Assembly: GCF_019449565.1 (NCBI RefSeq)
Contig: NZ_JAGRPM010000053.1
Coordinates: forward strand, 1 to 33,929
DNA: 33,929 nucleotides
DNA from: Rhodoblastus sp.
Lineage (GTDB): Bacteria; Pseudomonadota; Alphaproteobacteria; Rhizobiales; Beijerinckiaceae
Direction: 5' to 3'
The position numbers and the translations under genes are program-made. Below the pieces are notes generated by a model. It was not told the origin of the DNA. It saw only the letters and a program-made list of their open reading frames with translations, and searched no databases. The first letter of the stretch is position 1. Each line of letters begins with the position of its first letter. Positions 1-6,965 of the stretch are shown piece after piece.

Positions 1-3
1 CAT
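1..3 (-). CDS. possible start codon of a leftward gene cut by the window edge
   Basis: An ATG on the minus strand occupies the first three bases. Upstream of it, in minus-strand sense, are AGGAG about 10 nt away and AGGTGG very close, both like ribosome binding sites. A good promoter-like pair lies about 100 bp further upstream. No codon after the ATG is in the window, so the product is unknown. Positions 4-249 otherwise show only this leader and AT-rich non-coding sequence. Confidence 0.3.
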
Positions 4-100
4 ATCCACCTGGCTCCTAAGCCAGCGAACCACCCAAGGCTCTAATGGAGACGCGTCAGCGCCCGCCGCTCAATTCCGCGGCGACGCCGTCGATGGCCGC

Positions 101-130
101 CTTATAGGACCCACCAAGCCCGGCGGTCAA
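101..130 (-). promoter_or_regulatory. sigma-70-type promoter for the left-edge gene
   Basis: On the minus strand TTGACC (130-125) is followed after 18 nt by TATAAG (106-101). This is close to the housekeeping consensus. It would give a leader of about 90 nt before the ATG at position 3. The call rests on sequence match only. Confidence 0.4.
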
Positions 131-249
131 GCAGGTTTTTCGAATTTTTTGCGACAGCGGTGGAAAAATCGAATGGCGCGGCGGGAATTTTTAGGTATTT
201 CTCTTTTTAGAATAATGACTTGCTGCAAACGCAAATTTTATTGCTGCGC

Positions 250-780
250 TCAAGCAATGCGGATTTCATCCGCCATTTGAGCGAAAAGTTCGCCCCAATT
301 ATCGCCCCGCTCGCAACGAAACAGCCGCATGGTCGGATACCAGGGCGAGTCCAAGCGCCCATCGAGCCAGCGCCATTCCGCGATATGGCGCAGCGCAACC
401 CAGACCGGTCGCCCCAAAGCCCCTGCGAGATGACCGATGGACGTATCCCAGGTCACCACGAGATCCAGCTCCATCATCATCGCCGCCGTGTCGATGAAAG
501 CATCGGGACCGGAATCGAACTCTTCTCCGAGGTTTTCGAGCTTTCTGGCCAATTCGGGCGGCAATTCGTCTGCGCGGGTCCCTTTTTGGAGGCAGAACAG
601 ACGAACGCGCTCAAGGCTCGCGAAAGGCGTCAGGGCCTCAGGTGGGATAGAACGGCGTGGATCGACGCGGAAATCGACATTGCCGCGCCAGCACAGGCCA
701 ATCTTCAAGCCTTGCCCGCGCAACCTTTCGCGCCAGAGGGCCTGCCGGTCTGGTTCCGCGTATAGATAGGGCGACGCCAG
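250..780 (-). pseudogene. C-terminal remnant of a TPR-type O-GlcNAc-transferase-like glycosyltransferase
   Basis: The minus strand encodes about 175 residues resembling the C-terminal glycosyltransferase domain of bacterial TPR/O-GlcNAc-transferase-like proteins. Recognisable pieces are LKIGLCWRGN, then DTSIGHLAGALGRPVWV and the late segment SPWYPTMRLFR. Family-like sequence (SPYLYAEPDRQALWRERL) continues upstream of the first possible start, a TTG at 723-721. It ends abruptly at the T-tract of the mosA terminator near 780, and the frame is stopped at 828-826. No ATG or GTG is available in this stretch. The N-terminal TPR half is missing, so this is best read as a truncated gene left after a rearrangement. 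The stop is TGA at 252-250. Expression from the TTG cannot be excluded. Confidence 0.6.
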
Positions 781-823
781 AAAAAAAAGCGTTCGCCGGC
801 GAAGCGATTGCTCCGCCGGCGAA
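781..823 (-). terminator. intrinsic terminator of the mosBA operon
   Basis: A perfect 10-bp inverted repeat (TTCGCCGGCG at 792-801 and CGCCGGCGAA at 814-823) with a 12-nt loop is followed, on the minus strand, by a run of eight T (788-781). It lies about 40 bp past the mosA stop. Confidence 0.85.
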
Positions 824-860
824 TTTCATGGCCCTATTTGCGCGTCGGGGGCTTACGCCC

Positions 861-1688
861 TCAGTTATGGCGCGCGCCGGTGTGGATGATGGTGCCGACA
901 TGCTCGCCGCGCATGGCGGCCGTGATGCGGCCCGGGACGAGGCCGTTCACGATCTGCACGCGCTCGATGTGACGCGCGGTCGCCATGACCTCGATCAGCG
1001 CGCGGTCGAATGGCAGCGCGCCTTCGATCCCCGCCAGCTCCGCCGAGGTCGTCTCGCGGATCAGTTTCGCCTGCTTGCCGTTCGGACCATTCGGATCGGC
1101 GTCATAGACGCCATCCACGTCCTCCACGATCGTGAGGCCAGCCGCGCCAAGCGCGTCGGCGAGCAGGAACGCGCCCGTATCGCCCCGGTGAGTCGGGATG
1201 CGCGAGTTCGGGAACTCGTGGTGGTGATAGGGCGGAAAGGCGCTGCCGACGACCGCGCGGGCCGCCGCGAGGTGGATCGCGAGCTGGCTGGCGATGGTGG
1301 GGTGCTCGATATAGGAGACCCCCTCCGGCGCCAGCAGCGACGCGAGGATGTGGCCGTTCTGGCCCGCCTCGCTCGCGGCGAGCGGCGCCAGCGAGCCGAC
1401 CGGCAGGCCGAGGTCGAGGCCGACGCCATAGAGATGGCGGGCGCGCACGCCCGCGCCGGTCAGGATAAGCAGGCGGTGCTCGGGCAGGAGCTTCCGGATC
1501 TCTTCCACAACGGGCAGGATCGCTTCCGCGCCGCGATCCATGATAGAGCGGCCGCCGATCTTGACGACTTGCAGCCAGGGCAGAATCCGCACCGGGCGCC
1601 GGCCGGCGACGGGGCGGGTGAGATCCTTGTCCTGAAGGGTCTGGCGCGCAAGCGGCGAAGCGACGTGCTTGATGGTGTTCTCGGTCAT
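861..1688 (-). CDS. mosA: molybdenum storage protein subunit alpha
   Basis: The 275-residue product matches what I recall of the Azotobacter vinelandii MoSto alpha chain (276 residues) almost throughout. Examples are [19 protein letters not shown] near the N-terminus, [36 protein letters not shown] and the C-terminal LRGEHVGT-type ending. The family has the amino acid kinase (UMP kinase-like) fold. With MosB it forms a hetero-hexameric cage that uses ATP to deposit polyoxomolybdate clusters, a cytoplasmic Mo reserve usually linked to nitrogenase. The histidine-rich HHHEF segment fits cluster binding. I chose ATG 1688, which gives the family N-terminus MTENTIKHV; an in-frame upstream start would add 13 unrelated residues overlapping mosB. 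The gap to mosB is 10 nt, so the two are one operon. Confidence 0.93.
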   Translation of the reverse strand: MTENTIKHVASPLARQTLQDKDLTRPVAGRRPVRILPWLQVVKIGGRSIMDRGAEAILPVVEEIRKLLPEHRLLILTGAGVRARHLYGVGLDLGLPVGSLAPLAASEAGQNGHILASLLAPEGVSYIEHPTIASQLAIHLAAARAVVGSAFPPYHHHEFPNSRIPTHRGDTGAFLLADALGAAGLTIVEDVDGVYDADPNGPNGKQAKLIRETTSAELAGIEGALPFDRALIEVMATARHIERVQIVNGLVPGRITAAMRGEHVGTIIHTGARHN

Positions 1689-1698
1689 GGCTGTCTCT

Positions 1699-2511
1699 TT
1701 AGCTCGCGGTGATGATCGTGCCGACATGTTCGCCGGCGAGCGCGCGGGTGAGGTTGCCCGGGACGAGGCCGTTCACGACCTGCACCTCGCGGACGTGGCG
1801 CGACGATTGCAGCAGATCCAGCATCGGAAACTCGAGGATCGAGTCATGCAGCCCCTGCGCCTTCATCTCGTCGACCGTGATCTTCGGGATGAACTTGGCG
1901 TCCTTCGAGGTCTTCGGATTGGCCGTGAAGAGGCCGTCCTCGTCCTTCACGAAGATCATCGCCTTGCAGCCGAACTGCTCGGCGACCAGATAGCAGCCAG
2001 CGTCGGTGCGGTAGGGTGGAATGACGCCCTCGGCGGCCGGGCGGGTCCACAGGCCATAGGGCGGCATGCCGCTGAAGACGACCGCGTTCACCTCGGTGAG
2101 GTAGAGCGGCAAGGCCGACATGCCGGCGCCGCTGACCAGCGAGATGCCGTATTTCGCCAGAAGCTGCCCCAGAATCGCGGCGTTCTGGTCGGCGACCGAT
2201 GAGCCAAGCTGGGAAAGCACGCCCGCCGGCAGGTTAAGACCGGCCGCGATCGAATAGAGATGGCGGGCGCGGGTGCCGGCGCCGGTGCCGATCAGCATCT
2301 GGTGGTTCTTGCGGGCGGCGACGATCTCGTCCAGCAGCGGGTAGAGACCGGCGCGGCCCCGGTCGATGACGCTCTGTCCGCCAATCTTGATGACCGTCGC
2401 TTCCGGCAGGATCCGGAAGTCAGCCGAGGTCTCCGCCGCCGCCAGAAGCTGCGGATCGGTCAGGGAGCGCTGGATGAGCAACGCCTCAAGCTCTGCTGTC
2501 GTGTTCGCCAT
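1699..2511 (-). CDS. mosB: molybdenum storage protein subunit beta
   Basis: The 270-residue product has the same length as the A. vinelandii MoSto beta chain and the same landmarks: [76 protein letters not shown] and the C-terminal [14 protein letters not shown]. It is an amino acid kinase-fold paralogue of MosA and the partner subunit of the ATP-driven molybdenum store. ATG 2511 is preceded by GAAAGG at a suitable distance; an upstream GTG at 2529 would add six residues not in the family. It is the first gene of the mosB-mosA operon. No nitrogenase, modABC or modE gene is visible in the window, so the pair stands alone here. Confidence 0.93.
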   Translation of the reverse strand: MANTTAELEALLIQRSLTDPQLLAAAETSADFRILPEATVIKIGGQSVIDRGRAGLYPLLDEIVAARKNHQMLIGTGAGTRARHLYSIAAGLNLPAGVLSQLGSSVADQNAAILGQLLAKYGISLVSGAGMSALPLYLTEVNAVVFSGMPPYGLWTRPAAEGVIPPYRTDAGCYLVAEQFGCKAMIFVKDEDGLFTANPKTSKDAKFIPKITVDEMKAQGLHDSILEFPMLDLLQSSRHVREVQVVNGLVPGNLTRALAGEHVGTIITAS

Positions 2512-2558
2512 GTGGGCGCCTTTCGTCACTAATATATTCGCGTTTCCGTTCGAGCGAA

Positions 2559-2587
2559 TTGATACCGGGTTCGGAAAGGTCCCACAA
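2559..2587 (-). promoter_or_regulatory. candidate mosB promoter
   Basis: On the minus strand TTGTGG (2587-2582) and TATCAA (2564-2559) are separated by 17 nt, 48 bp before the mosB ATG. An imperfect palindrome CACAATATGTG (2583-2593) overlaps the -35 element. No sigma-54 site and no convincing two-armed ModE box was seen; only a lone ATATATT lies at 2532-2538. Confidence 0.3.
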
Positions 2588-2606
2588 TATGTGAAAAGGA
2601 TGCGGC

Positions 2607-2624
2607 TTTTACCACGTGGGAAAA
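2607..2624. promoter_or_regulatory. symmetric CCACGTGG element upstream of mosB
   Basis: TTTTACCACGTGGGAAAA is an 18-bp nearly perfect palindrome with an 8-bp perfect core (2612-2619). It sits about 20 bp upstream of the candidate mosB -35, where an activator or repressor could bind. The binding protein is unknown. Confidence 0.25.
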
Positions 2625-2691
2625 AACGACAGAAAATACACGATTTTACATTTCCTGTCGGCGAATGGAGCGGGACTCGGCGTGAGCGCGC

Positions 2692-3213
2692 TCAATTGGG
2701 CAGGTGCGACTCGGCCAATTGGCGCAAGACCGGCTCCGCGAGCGGCGATTTGCTTGCGACGGCCCACAGATCGAACGACGCCGGACGGCGAAGATGCGCC
2801 ACCGAGGAGAAGCCAGCGGCCATCAGCTCCCGCGTCAGCAAAGGGGCGGTGAAGCCGGCATTGACCAGATTGCCGTTCTTGTCGGCGACGAACGAGCCCG
2901 AGCGGGTCAGATATTGCTGGCCCCAGGCGTCGGAGACGACGAAAAAGCCATCGCCGGAGATCGCGAGATCCGTGGACGAGCTGGTCCCGGTAAGCGTTCC
3001 CTGCTTGGCAATATCGAGGCGGGTGCTGGTCGTCACGCCGCCGGCCGAAGTCTGCCCGACGCCCGCCTCATTGACCAGAGTGGAAAATTCCGTATCGGCC
3101 TGCTTGTAGCCCACCGTGCTGGAATTCGCCATGTTCTGGCCGACATTGGTCAGATAGTTGGACTGAGCGTTCATGCCCGTCACGCTGGCGTTCATGGCGT
3201 CGTATAGACTCAT
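2692..3213 (-). pseudogene. flgE N-terminal fragment fused to a foreign tail
   Basis: The reading frame encodes 173 residues. Residues 1-121 are the N-terminus of a flagellar hook protein FlgE: MSLYDAMNASVTGMNAQSN, the rod/hook motif NMANSSTVGYK, and DLAISGDGFFVV. A normal FlgE has several hundred residues. At about 2850 the hook sequence stops and is followed by 52 unrelated residues (LLTRELMAAGFSSVAHLRR and SFDLWAVASKSPLAEPVL). These resemble the C-terminal end of a LysR-type effector domain, though I am not sure of that identity. The ATG at 3213 has a good GGGAGA ribosome site. The open frame across the join makes a chimeric product possible, but it cannot build a hook. No other flagellar gene is near. 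Confidence 0.65.
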
Positions 3214-3257
3214 CTTTCCGTCTCCCAACTGCGTTCGATCGCTTTTTTGCGCCTCAA

Positions 3258-3321
3258 GGCTTGCGCGAGGCTGGCCGGCCGCTGCGGCCGCAAGCCAGCC
3301 AGCGCCCCCGTCCAGGGGCGC
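3258..3321. other. hairpin-rich divergent intergenic region
   Basis: The 218 bp between the flgE fragment and the cyclase gene contain two strong inverted repeats: GGCTTGCG/CGCAAGCC (3258-3265 with 3289-3296) and GCGCCCC/GGGGCGC (3302-3308 with 3315-3321). Neither has a clear T-tract. They could be a structured leader or remnants of terminators. No gene is seen here. Confidence 0.35.
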
Positions 3322-3431
3322 CTCGGCCTTAACGCGTCGCTCATCTTTTCGGCCTAGTCTGGGGCTGGAGGCTTGGCTCTTGGCGCCGCCTCGTCTTGGT
3401 TTCTGCCCGACGACCATGGAGGAACGGCTCA

Positions 3432-4388
3432 ATGCGCGTAGTGCTCGTGGCGACCCAGCAGCCCCTGAGAGAGTCGATCGCCGCGATTCTGGAGAGGGCG
3501 GGCCATGTCGTCGCCGGCTTCGCGGAAACCGCGAGCGCCCTCGCTTATCTGAAGGAAGATCAGGCCGCCAACGCCTTCATTGTGGCCGGCGTGGAAAGCG
3601 CCACGGCGGGCATGGATATCTGCCGGGAGGGGCGCCTGCTGGCGAGCTTCCAGCGTCCGATCTACATCTGCCTGCTGTCAGCGCCCTTGTCGTCCGACAC
3701 TATGGTCGAGGCGCTGGATTGCGGCGCGGACGACGTGCTGCATCTGCCGCTCTCCCCTGACGAACTCCACGCCCGCCTTCGCTCCGCCGAGCGTTTCAAC
3801 CAGATGCAGCTGAAAATGGTGGAAATGGCGACGCACGACGGGTTGACCGGGATGCTGAACCGCCCCGCCTTCTTCGAGCGGGCCGTCAAAATGTGCCGGG
3901 AAACCACGGCGCCGCTCGCCGCCATCATGGTGGACATCGATCATTTCAAGTCGATCAACGACCGCTTCGGCCACGCCGCGGGCGACACGGCCCTTCGCGC
4001 CGTCGCCCAACGCCTGATCGGAAACGGCGAACTGGCGGGACGGCTCGGCGGCGAGGAATTCGCCCTGCTGCTTCCGCAGGGCGATCCCGACGACGCCTGG
4101 CGCGCCGCCGAGGCCCTGCGCGGCGAGATCGAAGCGCGCGAAATCGCCATTGAGACGGCCACCGTGACGGTGACCTGCAGTTTCGGCGTGGCCATCGGCG
4201 CTCCCGGCGACGACATAGACGACCTGCTGAGGCGCGCCGACGCCGCGCTCTATGTCGCCAAGCGCGCGGGCCGCAACCTCGTCGCCTATTTCGACCCCGA
4301 GACGCCCGACGTGCCGAACCGGCCCAACAGCGTCATCCGCTGCCATGCGGAGCCGGACGGCCTTCCGCTGCGCCGCGCCGTCGGCTGA
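3432..4388 (+). CDS. diguanylate cyclase with a degenerate receiver domain
   Basis: The 318-residue protein has an N-terminal receiver-like domain (about 1-120) and a C-terminal GGDEF domain (about 135-295). The cyclase part has DGLTGMLNR, MVDIDHFKSINDRFGHAAGD and the active-site GGEEF at 206-210, so it should make cyclic di-GMP from GTP. The inhibitory I-site (RxxD, five residues before GGEEF in PleD) is replaced by GNGE, so product feedback is probably absent. The receiver starts VLVATQQ instead of the usual acidic pair, has VAGVES where the phospho-acceptor Asp is expected, and has a Leu where the conserved Lys should be. Phosphorylation is therefore unlikely. ATG 3432 has GGAACGG 5 nt upstream; an upstream in-frame ATG would add 12 residues. 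Confidence 0.85.
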   Translation: MRVVLVATQQPLRESIAAILERAGHVVAGFAETASALAYLKEDQAANAFIVAGVESATAGMDICREGRLLASFQRPIYICLLSAPLSSDTMVEALDCGADDVLHLPLSPDELHARLRSAERFNQMQLKMVEMATHDGLTGMLNRPAFFERAVKMCRETTAPLAAIMVDIDHFKSINDRFGHAAGDTALRAVAQRLIGNGELAGRLGGEEFALLLPQGDPDDAWRAAEALRGEIEAREIAIETATVTVTCSFGVAIGAPGDDIDDLLRRADAALYVAKRAGRNLVAYFDPETPDVPNRPNSVIRCHAEPDGLPLRRAVG

Positions 4389-4423
4389 CGAAGTCGACAT
4401 TCGGCATTTTTCGAAAATTTGAT

Positions 4424-4448
4424 CGGTTCTCGCGCCGCGCGAGGACCG
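4424..4448 (+). terminator. possible terminator hairpin after the cyclase gene
   Basis: GGTTCTCGCGC (4425-4435) pairs with GCGCGAGGACC (4437-4447) with one G-U pair; the inner pairs would open to form the loop. Only a short TTTT follows about 10 nt later, so termination is uncertain. Confidence 0.3.
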
Positions 4449-4459
4449 CCCGGCGCCTT

Positions 4460-4477
4460 TTGTCATCCGCTTGTAAC
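4460..4477 (+). promoter_or_regulatory. candidate Pho box upstream of the phosphate transporter
   Basis: TTGTCAT (4460-4466) and TTGTAAC (4471-4477) are two 7-mers at the 11-bp period expected of a PhoB half-site pair (consensus CTGTCAT, N4, CTGTCAT). The site ends 48 bp before the transporter ATG. The second half matches less well. Phosphate-starvation control is an inference from motif and context. Confidence 0.35.
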
Positions 4478-4525
4478 TTTAGTCGGCTTATTCGCGATCA
4501 GTTCCCCCGCCGGAAGAAAGTGATC

Positions 4526-6133
4526 ATGACCGCAGCGACGCAAGACGAGGCCCGACCGGCCGTCGTCCGCCCCAATCTCGACCATCCCGCCGAACCGAAA
4601 ACCGTCTGGGCCCTGATCGCCATTGGCGTCGCCGCCGTGCTCTACGCCGCCTGGTCGATCTATGCCGACATGGGGCAGGAAATTCACGCAGCCAAGTTCT
4701 GGCCCTTCCTCATGCTCGGCGTCGCCCTGCTGATCGCGCTCGGCTTTGAATTCGTCAACGGCTTCCATGACACCGCCAATGCGGTCGCGACCGTCATCTA
4801 TACCCATTCGCTGCCGGCGAATTTCGCGGTGGCCTGGTCGGGCTTCTTCAACTTCCTGGGCGTTCTGACCTCCAGCGGCGCGGTGGCCTTCGGCATCGTC
4901 TCGCTGCTGCCGGTCGAGCTGATCCTGCAGGTCGGCTCGGACGCGGGCTTCTCCATGGTCTTCGCCTTGCTCATCGCGGCGATCATCTGGAACCTCGGCA
5001 CCTGGTGGCTGGGCCTGCCGGCCTCGTCGTCGCATACCCTGATCGGCTCGATCATCGGCGTCGGCGTCGCCAACGCTCTTATGCGCGGCCGCGACGGAAC
5101 GTCTGGCGTCGATTGGGCCAAGGCCACTGAAATCGGCTACGCCTTGCTGCTGTCGCCGCTGGTCGGCTTCTTCTGCGCCGCCGGCCTGCTGCTGCTGATG
5201 AAGCTCCTCATCCGCAAGCCGGAGCTTTATTCCGCGCCGACCGGCGAAGCCAAGCCGCCGCTGTGGATCCGCTCCCTGCTGATCTTCACCTGCACCGGCG
5301 TCTCCTTCGCCCATGGCTCCAACGACGGCCAGAAGGGCATGGGCCTGATCATGCTGATCCTGATCGGCACGGTCCCCACGGCCTACGCCCTCAACCGCTC
5401 GCTGCCGGTGAGCCATATCGAGCAATTCGTGCAGTCGTCGACCGCCGCCTCGAAGGTCGTGGACGCCCATGCCTCCGGCTACAATATCATCGGCGATCCG
5501 CGCCCCATCGTGACCTCCTATATCTCGCGGCACGAGATCACCGGCGGCACGTTCCCCGCGCTGTCGGTGCTGATCCGGGACATCGCCAATCAGGTGAAAT
5601 CCTATGGCTCCATCGACAAGGTGCCGCTCGACCAGGTCGGCAACACCCGTAACGACATGTACCTGACGTCCGAGGCGATCCGCTTCCTGATGAAGGACAA
5701 GGAAGCCGAGCTTTCGGCCTCCGACACCGCCACGCTCAAGACCTACAAGGGCTCGATGGACCAGGCGACCCGGTTCATTCCGACCTGGGTGAAGATCGTC
5801 GTCGCCATCGCGCTCGGTCTCGGCACCATGGTGGGCTGGAAGCGCATCGTGGTCACCGTCGGCGAGAAGATCGGCAAGACCCACCTCACCTACGCCCAGG
5901 GAGCCTCGGCGGAGCTGGTCGCCATGACCACGATCGGCGCCGCCGACGCCTTCGGCCTGCCGGTCTCCACCACCCATGTGCTGTCCTCCGGCGTCGCCGG
6001 AACCATGGCGGCCAATGGCTCGGGCCTGCAAATGAGCACGCTGCGCAATCTGGCCATGGCCTGGGTGCTGACCCTGCCCTGCGCCATGCTGCTCTCGGGC
6101 GGCCTCTATTGGTTCTTCCGCACCATCTTCTGA
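4526..6133 (+). CDS. pit: PiT-family inorganic phosphate transporter
   Basis: The 535-residue integral membrane protein has both PiT signature repeats: EFVNGFHDTANAVATVIYTH (about residues 75-94) and FAHGSNDGQKGMGL (about 265-280). Several hydrophobic segments lie in each half. A hydrophilic stretch of about 130 residues separates the halves, as is common in PiT proteins. It moves phosphate across the inner membrane, coupled to protons or sodium. GGAAGAAAG precedes ATG 4526. The gene is monocistronic, with its own terminator 27 bp downstream. Symporter subtype cannot be read from the sequence. Confidence 0.93.
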   Translation: MTAATQDEARPAVVRPNLDHPAEPKTVWALIAIGVAAVLYAAWSIYADMGQEIHAAKFWPFLMLGVALLIALGFEFVNGFHDTANAVATVIYTHSLPANFAVAWSGFFNFLGVLTSSGAVAFGIVSLLPVELILQVGSDAGFSMVFALLIAAIIWNLGTWWLGLPASSSHTLIGSIIGVGVANALMRGRDGTSGVDWAKATEIGYALLLSPLVGFFCAAGLLLLMKLLIRKPELYSAPTGEAKPPLWIRSLLIFTCTGVSFAHGSNDGQKGMGLIMLILIGTVPTAYALNRSLPVSHIEQFVQSSTAASKVVDAHASGYNIIGDPRPIVTSYISRHEITGGTFPALSVLIRDIANQVKSYGSIDKVPLDQVGNTRNDMYLTSEAIRFLMKDKEAELSASDTATLKTYKGSMDQATRFIPTWVKIVVAIALGLGTMVGWKRIVVTVGEKIGKTHLTYAQGASAELVAMTTIGAADAFGLPVSTTHVLSSGVAGTMAANGSGLQMSTLRNLAMAWVLTLPCAMLLSGGLYWFFRTIF

Positions 6134-6159
6134 GCGCAAGCCGAATTTCAACAAACCAA

Positions 6160-6189
6160 GGGGCGGCCGGAGGGCCGCCCCTTTCTTTT
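6160..6189 (+). terminator. intrinsic terminator of the phosphate transporter gene
   Basis: GGGGCGGCC (6160-6168) and GGCCGCCCC (6173-6181) form a perfect 9-bp stem with loop GGAG, followed by TTTCTTTT. Confidence 0.9.
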
Positions 6190-6200
6190 GCGCGAGACGA

Positions 6201-6231
6201 CAAAAAGAAGCGCCGCTCTTGCGAGCGGCGC
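6201..6231 (-). terminator. intrinsic terminator of the methyltransferase gene
   Basis: GCGCCGCTC (6210-6218) and GAGCGGCGC (6223-6231) form a 9-bp stem. On the minus strand it is followed by TTCTTTTTG (6209-6201). With the neighbouring plus-strand terminator it separates two convergent genes. Confidence 0.88.
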
Positions 6232-6261
6232 TTCGGCGTTTCAGAAGATGCGTTAACGCGG

Positions 6262-6906
6262 TCAGTTCGCTTTGCGCGGGCGCAGCCGGATCATTTTCAG
6301 CACGTCGCTGCGGATATATTTCTCCTCGATCACCTCAAGGCCCGCCTCCGCGAAATAGTTCTCGGTGGTCGGCGTATAGGTCGCGGCGAAGGTTCCATTG
6401 AGCCAGGCCGACATCAGCTTCTGGCGGGCGCGCACCAGCGGGCGCGGCGAGAGGCGGTAATCGACGATGCGGATTTCGCCTTCCGGCTTGCAGACGCGAC
6501 GCAATTCGGACAGCGCCGCCGCCTGCTCATGATCCTCGATACAGGCGAAGACGAATGTGGCGACAATGCCGTCAAATGTGTTGTCGGCCCAGTCGAGCCG
6601 TGTCAGGTCGGAGCAGCGCAATTCGACCATCATGCCGAGCTTGTCGGCCCGCATCCGCGCGCGCTCCAGCATGGCGGCGCTGGCGTCGCAGCCCGAGGCC
6701 TTCACGCCATGCGGATAGGCCACGAAATTGCAGCCAGTGCCGCAGCCGGCGTCGAGAATAGCGCCCGTCAGGCCCTCGAACATGCGGCGGCGCAAGGCGC
6801 GTTTCCAGCCGATCTCATAGGGGGCGTCGAGCAGGTCGTAGATCGAGGCGATGCGCTCATAGGTTTTGCGGGCGTTCAGACTTTCGACTTGCATCGATTG
6901 AGACAT
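6262..6906 (-). CDS. class I SAM-dependent methyltransferase
   Basis: The 214-residue protein has the Rossmann-type methyltransferase core. The SAM-binding motif I is ILDAGCGTGCN (about residues 50-60), followed by an acidic strand end (SGCDASAAML) and a post-motif FDGIVATFVFACIED. The pattern is UbiE/Methyltransf_11-like. The opening ARKTYERIASIYDLLDAPYE is typical of small-molecule or lipid methyltransferases of this group. The substrate is not identifiable; lipid headgroup, quinone or xenobiotic roles are all possible. AAGGAAA lies about 8 nt before ATG 6906. It is divergent from the acyl-CoA synthetase gene with 59 bp between starts, so the two may share control. Confidence 0.82.
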   Translation of the reverse strand: MSQSMQVESLNARKTYERIASIYDLLDAPYEIGWKRALRRRMFEGLTGAILDAGCGTGCNFVAYPHGVKASGCDASAAMLERARMRADKLGMMVELRCSDLTRLDWADNTFDGIVATFVFACIEDHEQAAALSELRRVCKPEGEIRIVDYRLSPRPLVRARQKLMSAWLNGTFAATYTPTTENYFAEAGLEVIEEKYIRSDVLKMIRLRPRKAN

Positions 6907-6965
6907 CGGCTTTCCTTTCGGCCGCGATTGATCTCGCCTGCCTATGAAAATCAGGTGACAGCACC

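Noticed and set aside
10..26. Hairpin CTGGCT-CCTA-AGCCAG resembling a tRNA-Arg(CCT) anticodon arm
   Set aside because: The loop has the wrong size for a tRNA and no acceptor, D or T arms fit around it. It overlaps the leader of the left-edge gene.
2532..2538. ATATATT as half of a ModE box before mosB
   Set aside because: The second half-site is missing, so it is too weak to call.
4463..6154. 563-codon minus-strand open frame opposite pit
   Set aside because: It is a shadow of the GC-rich transporter gene; the predicted protein is charged low-complexity sequence without a family match.
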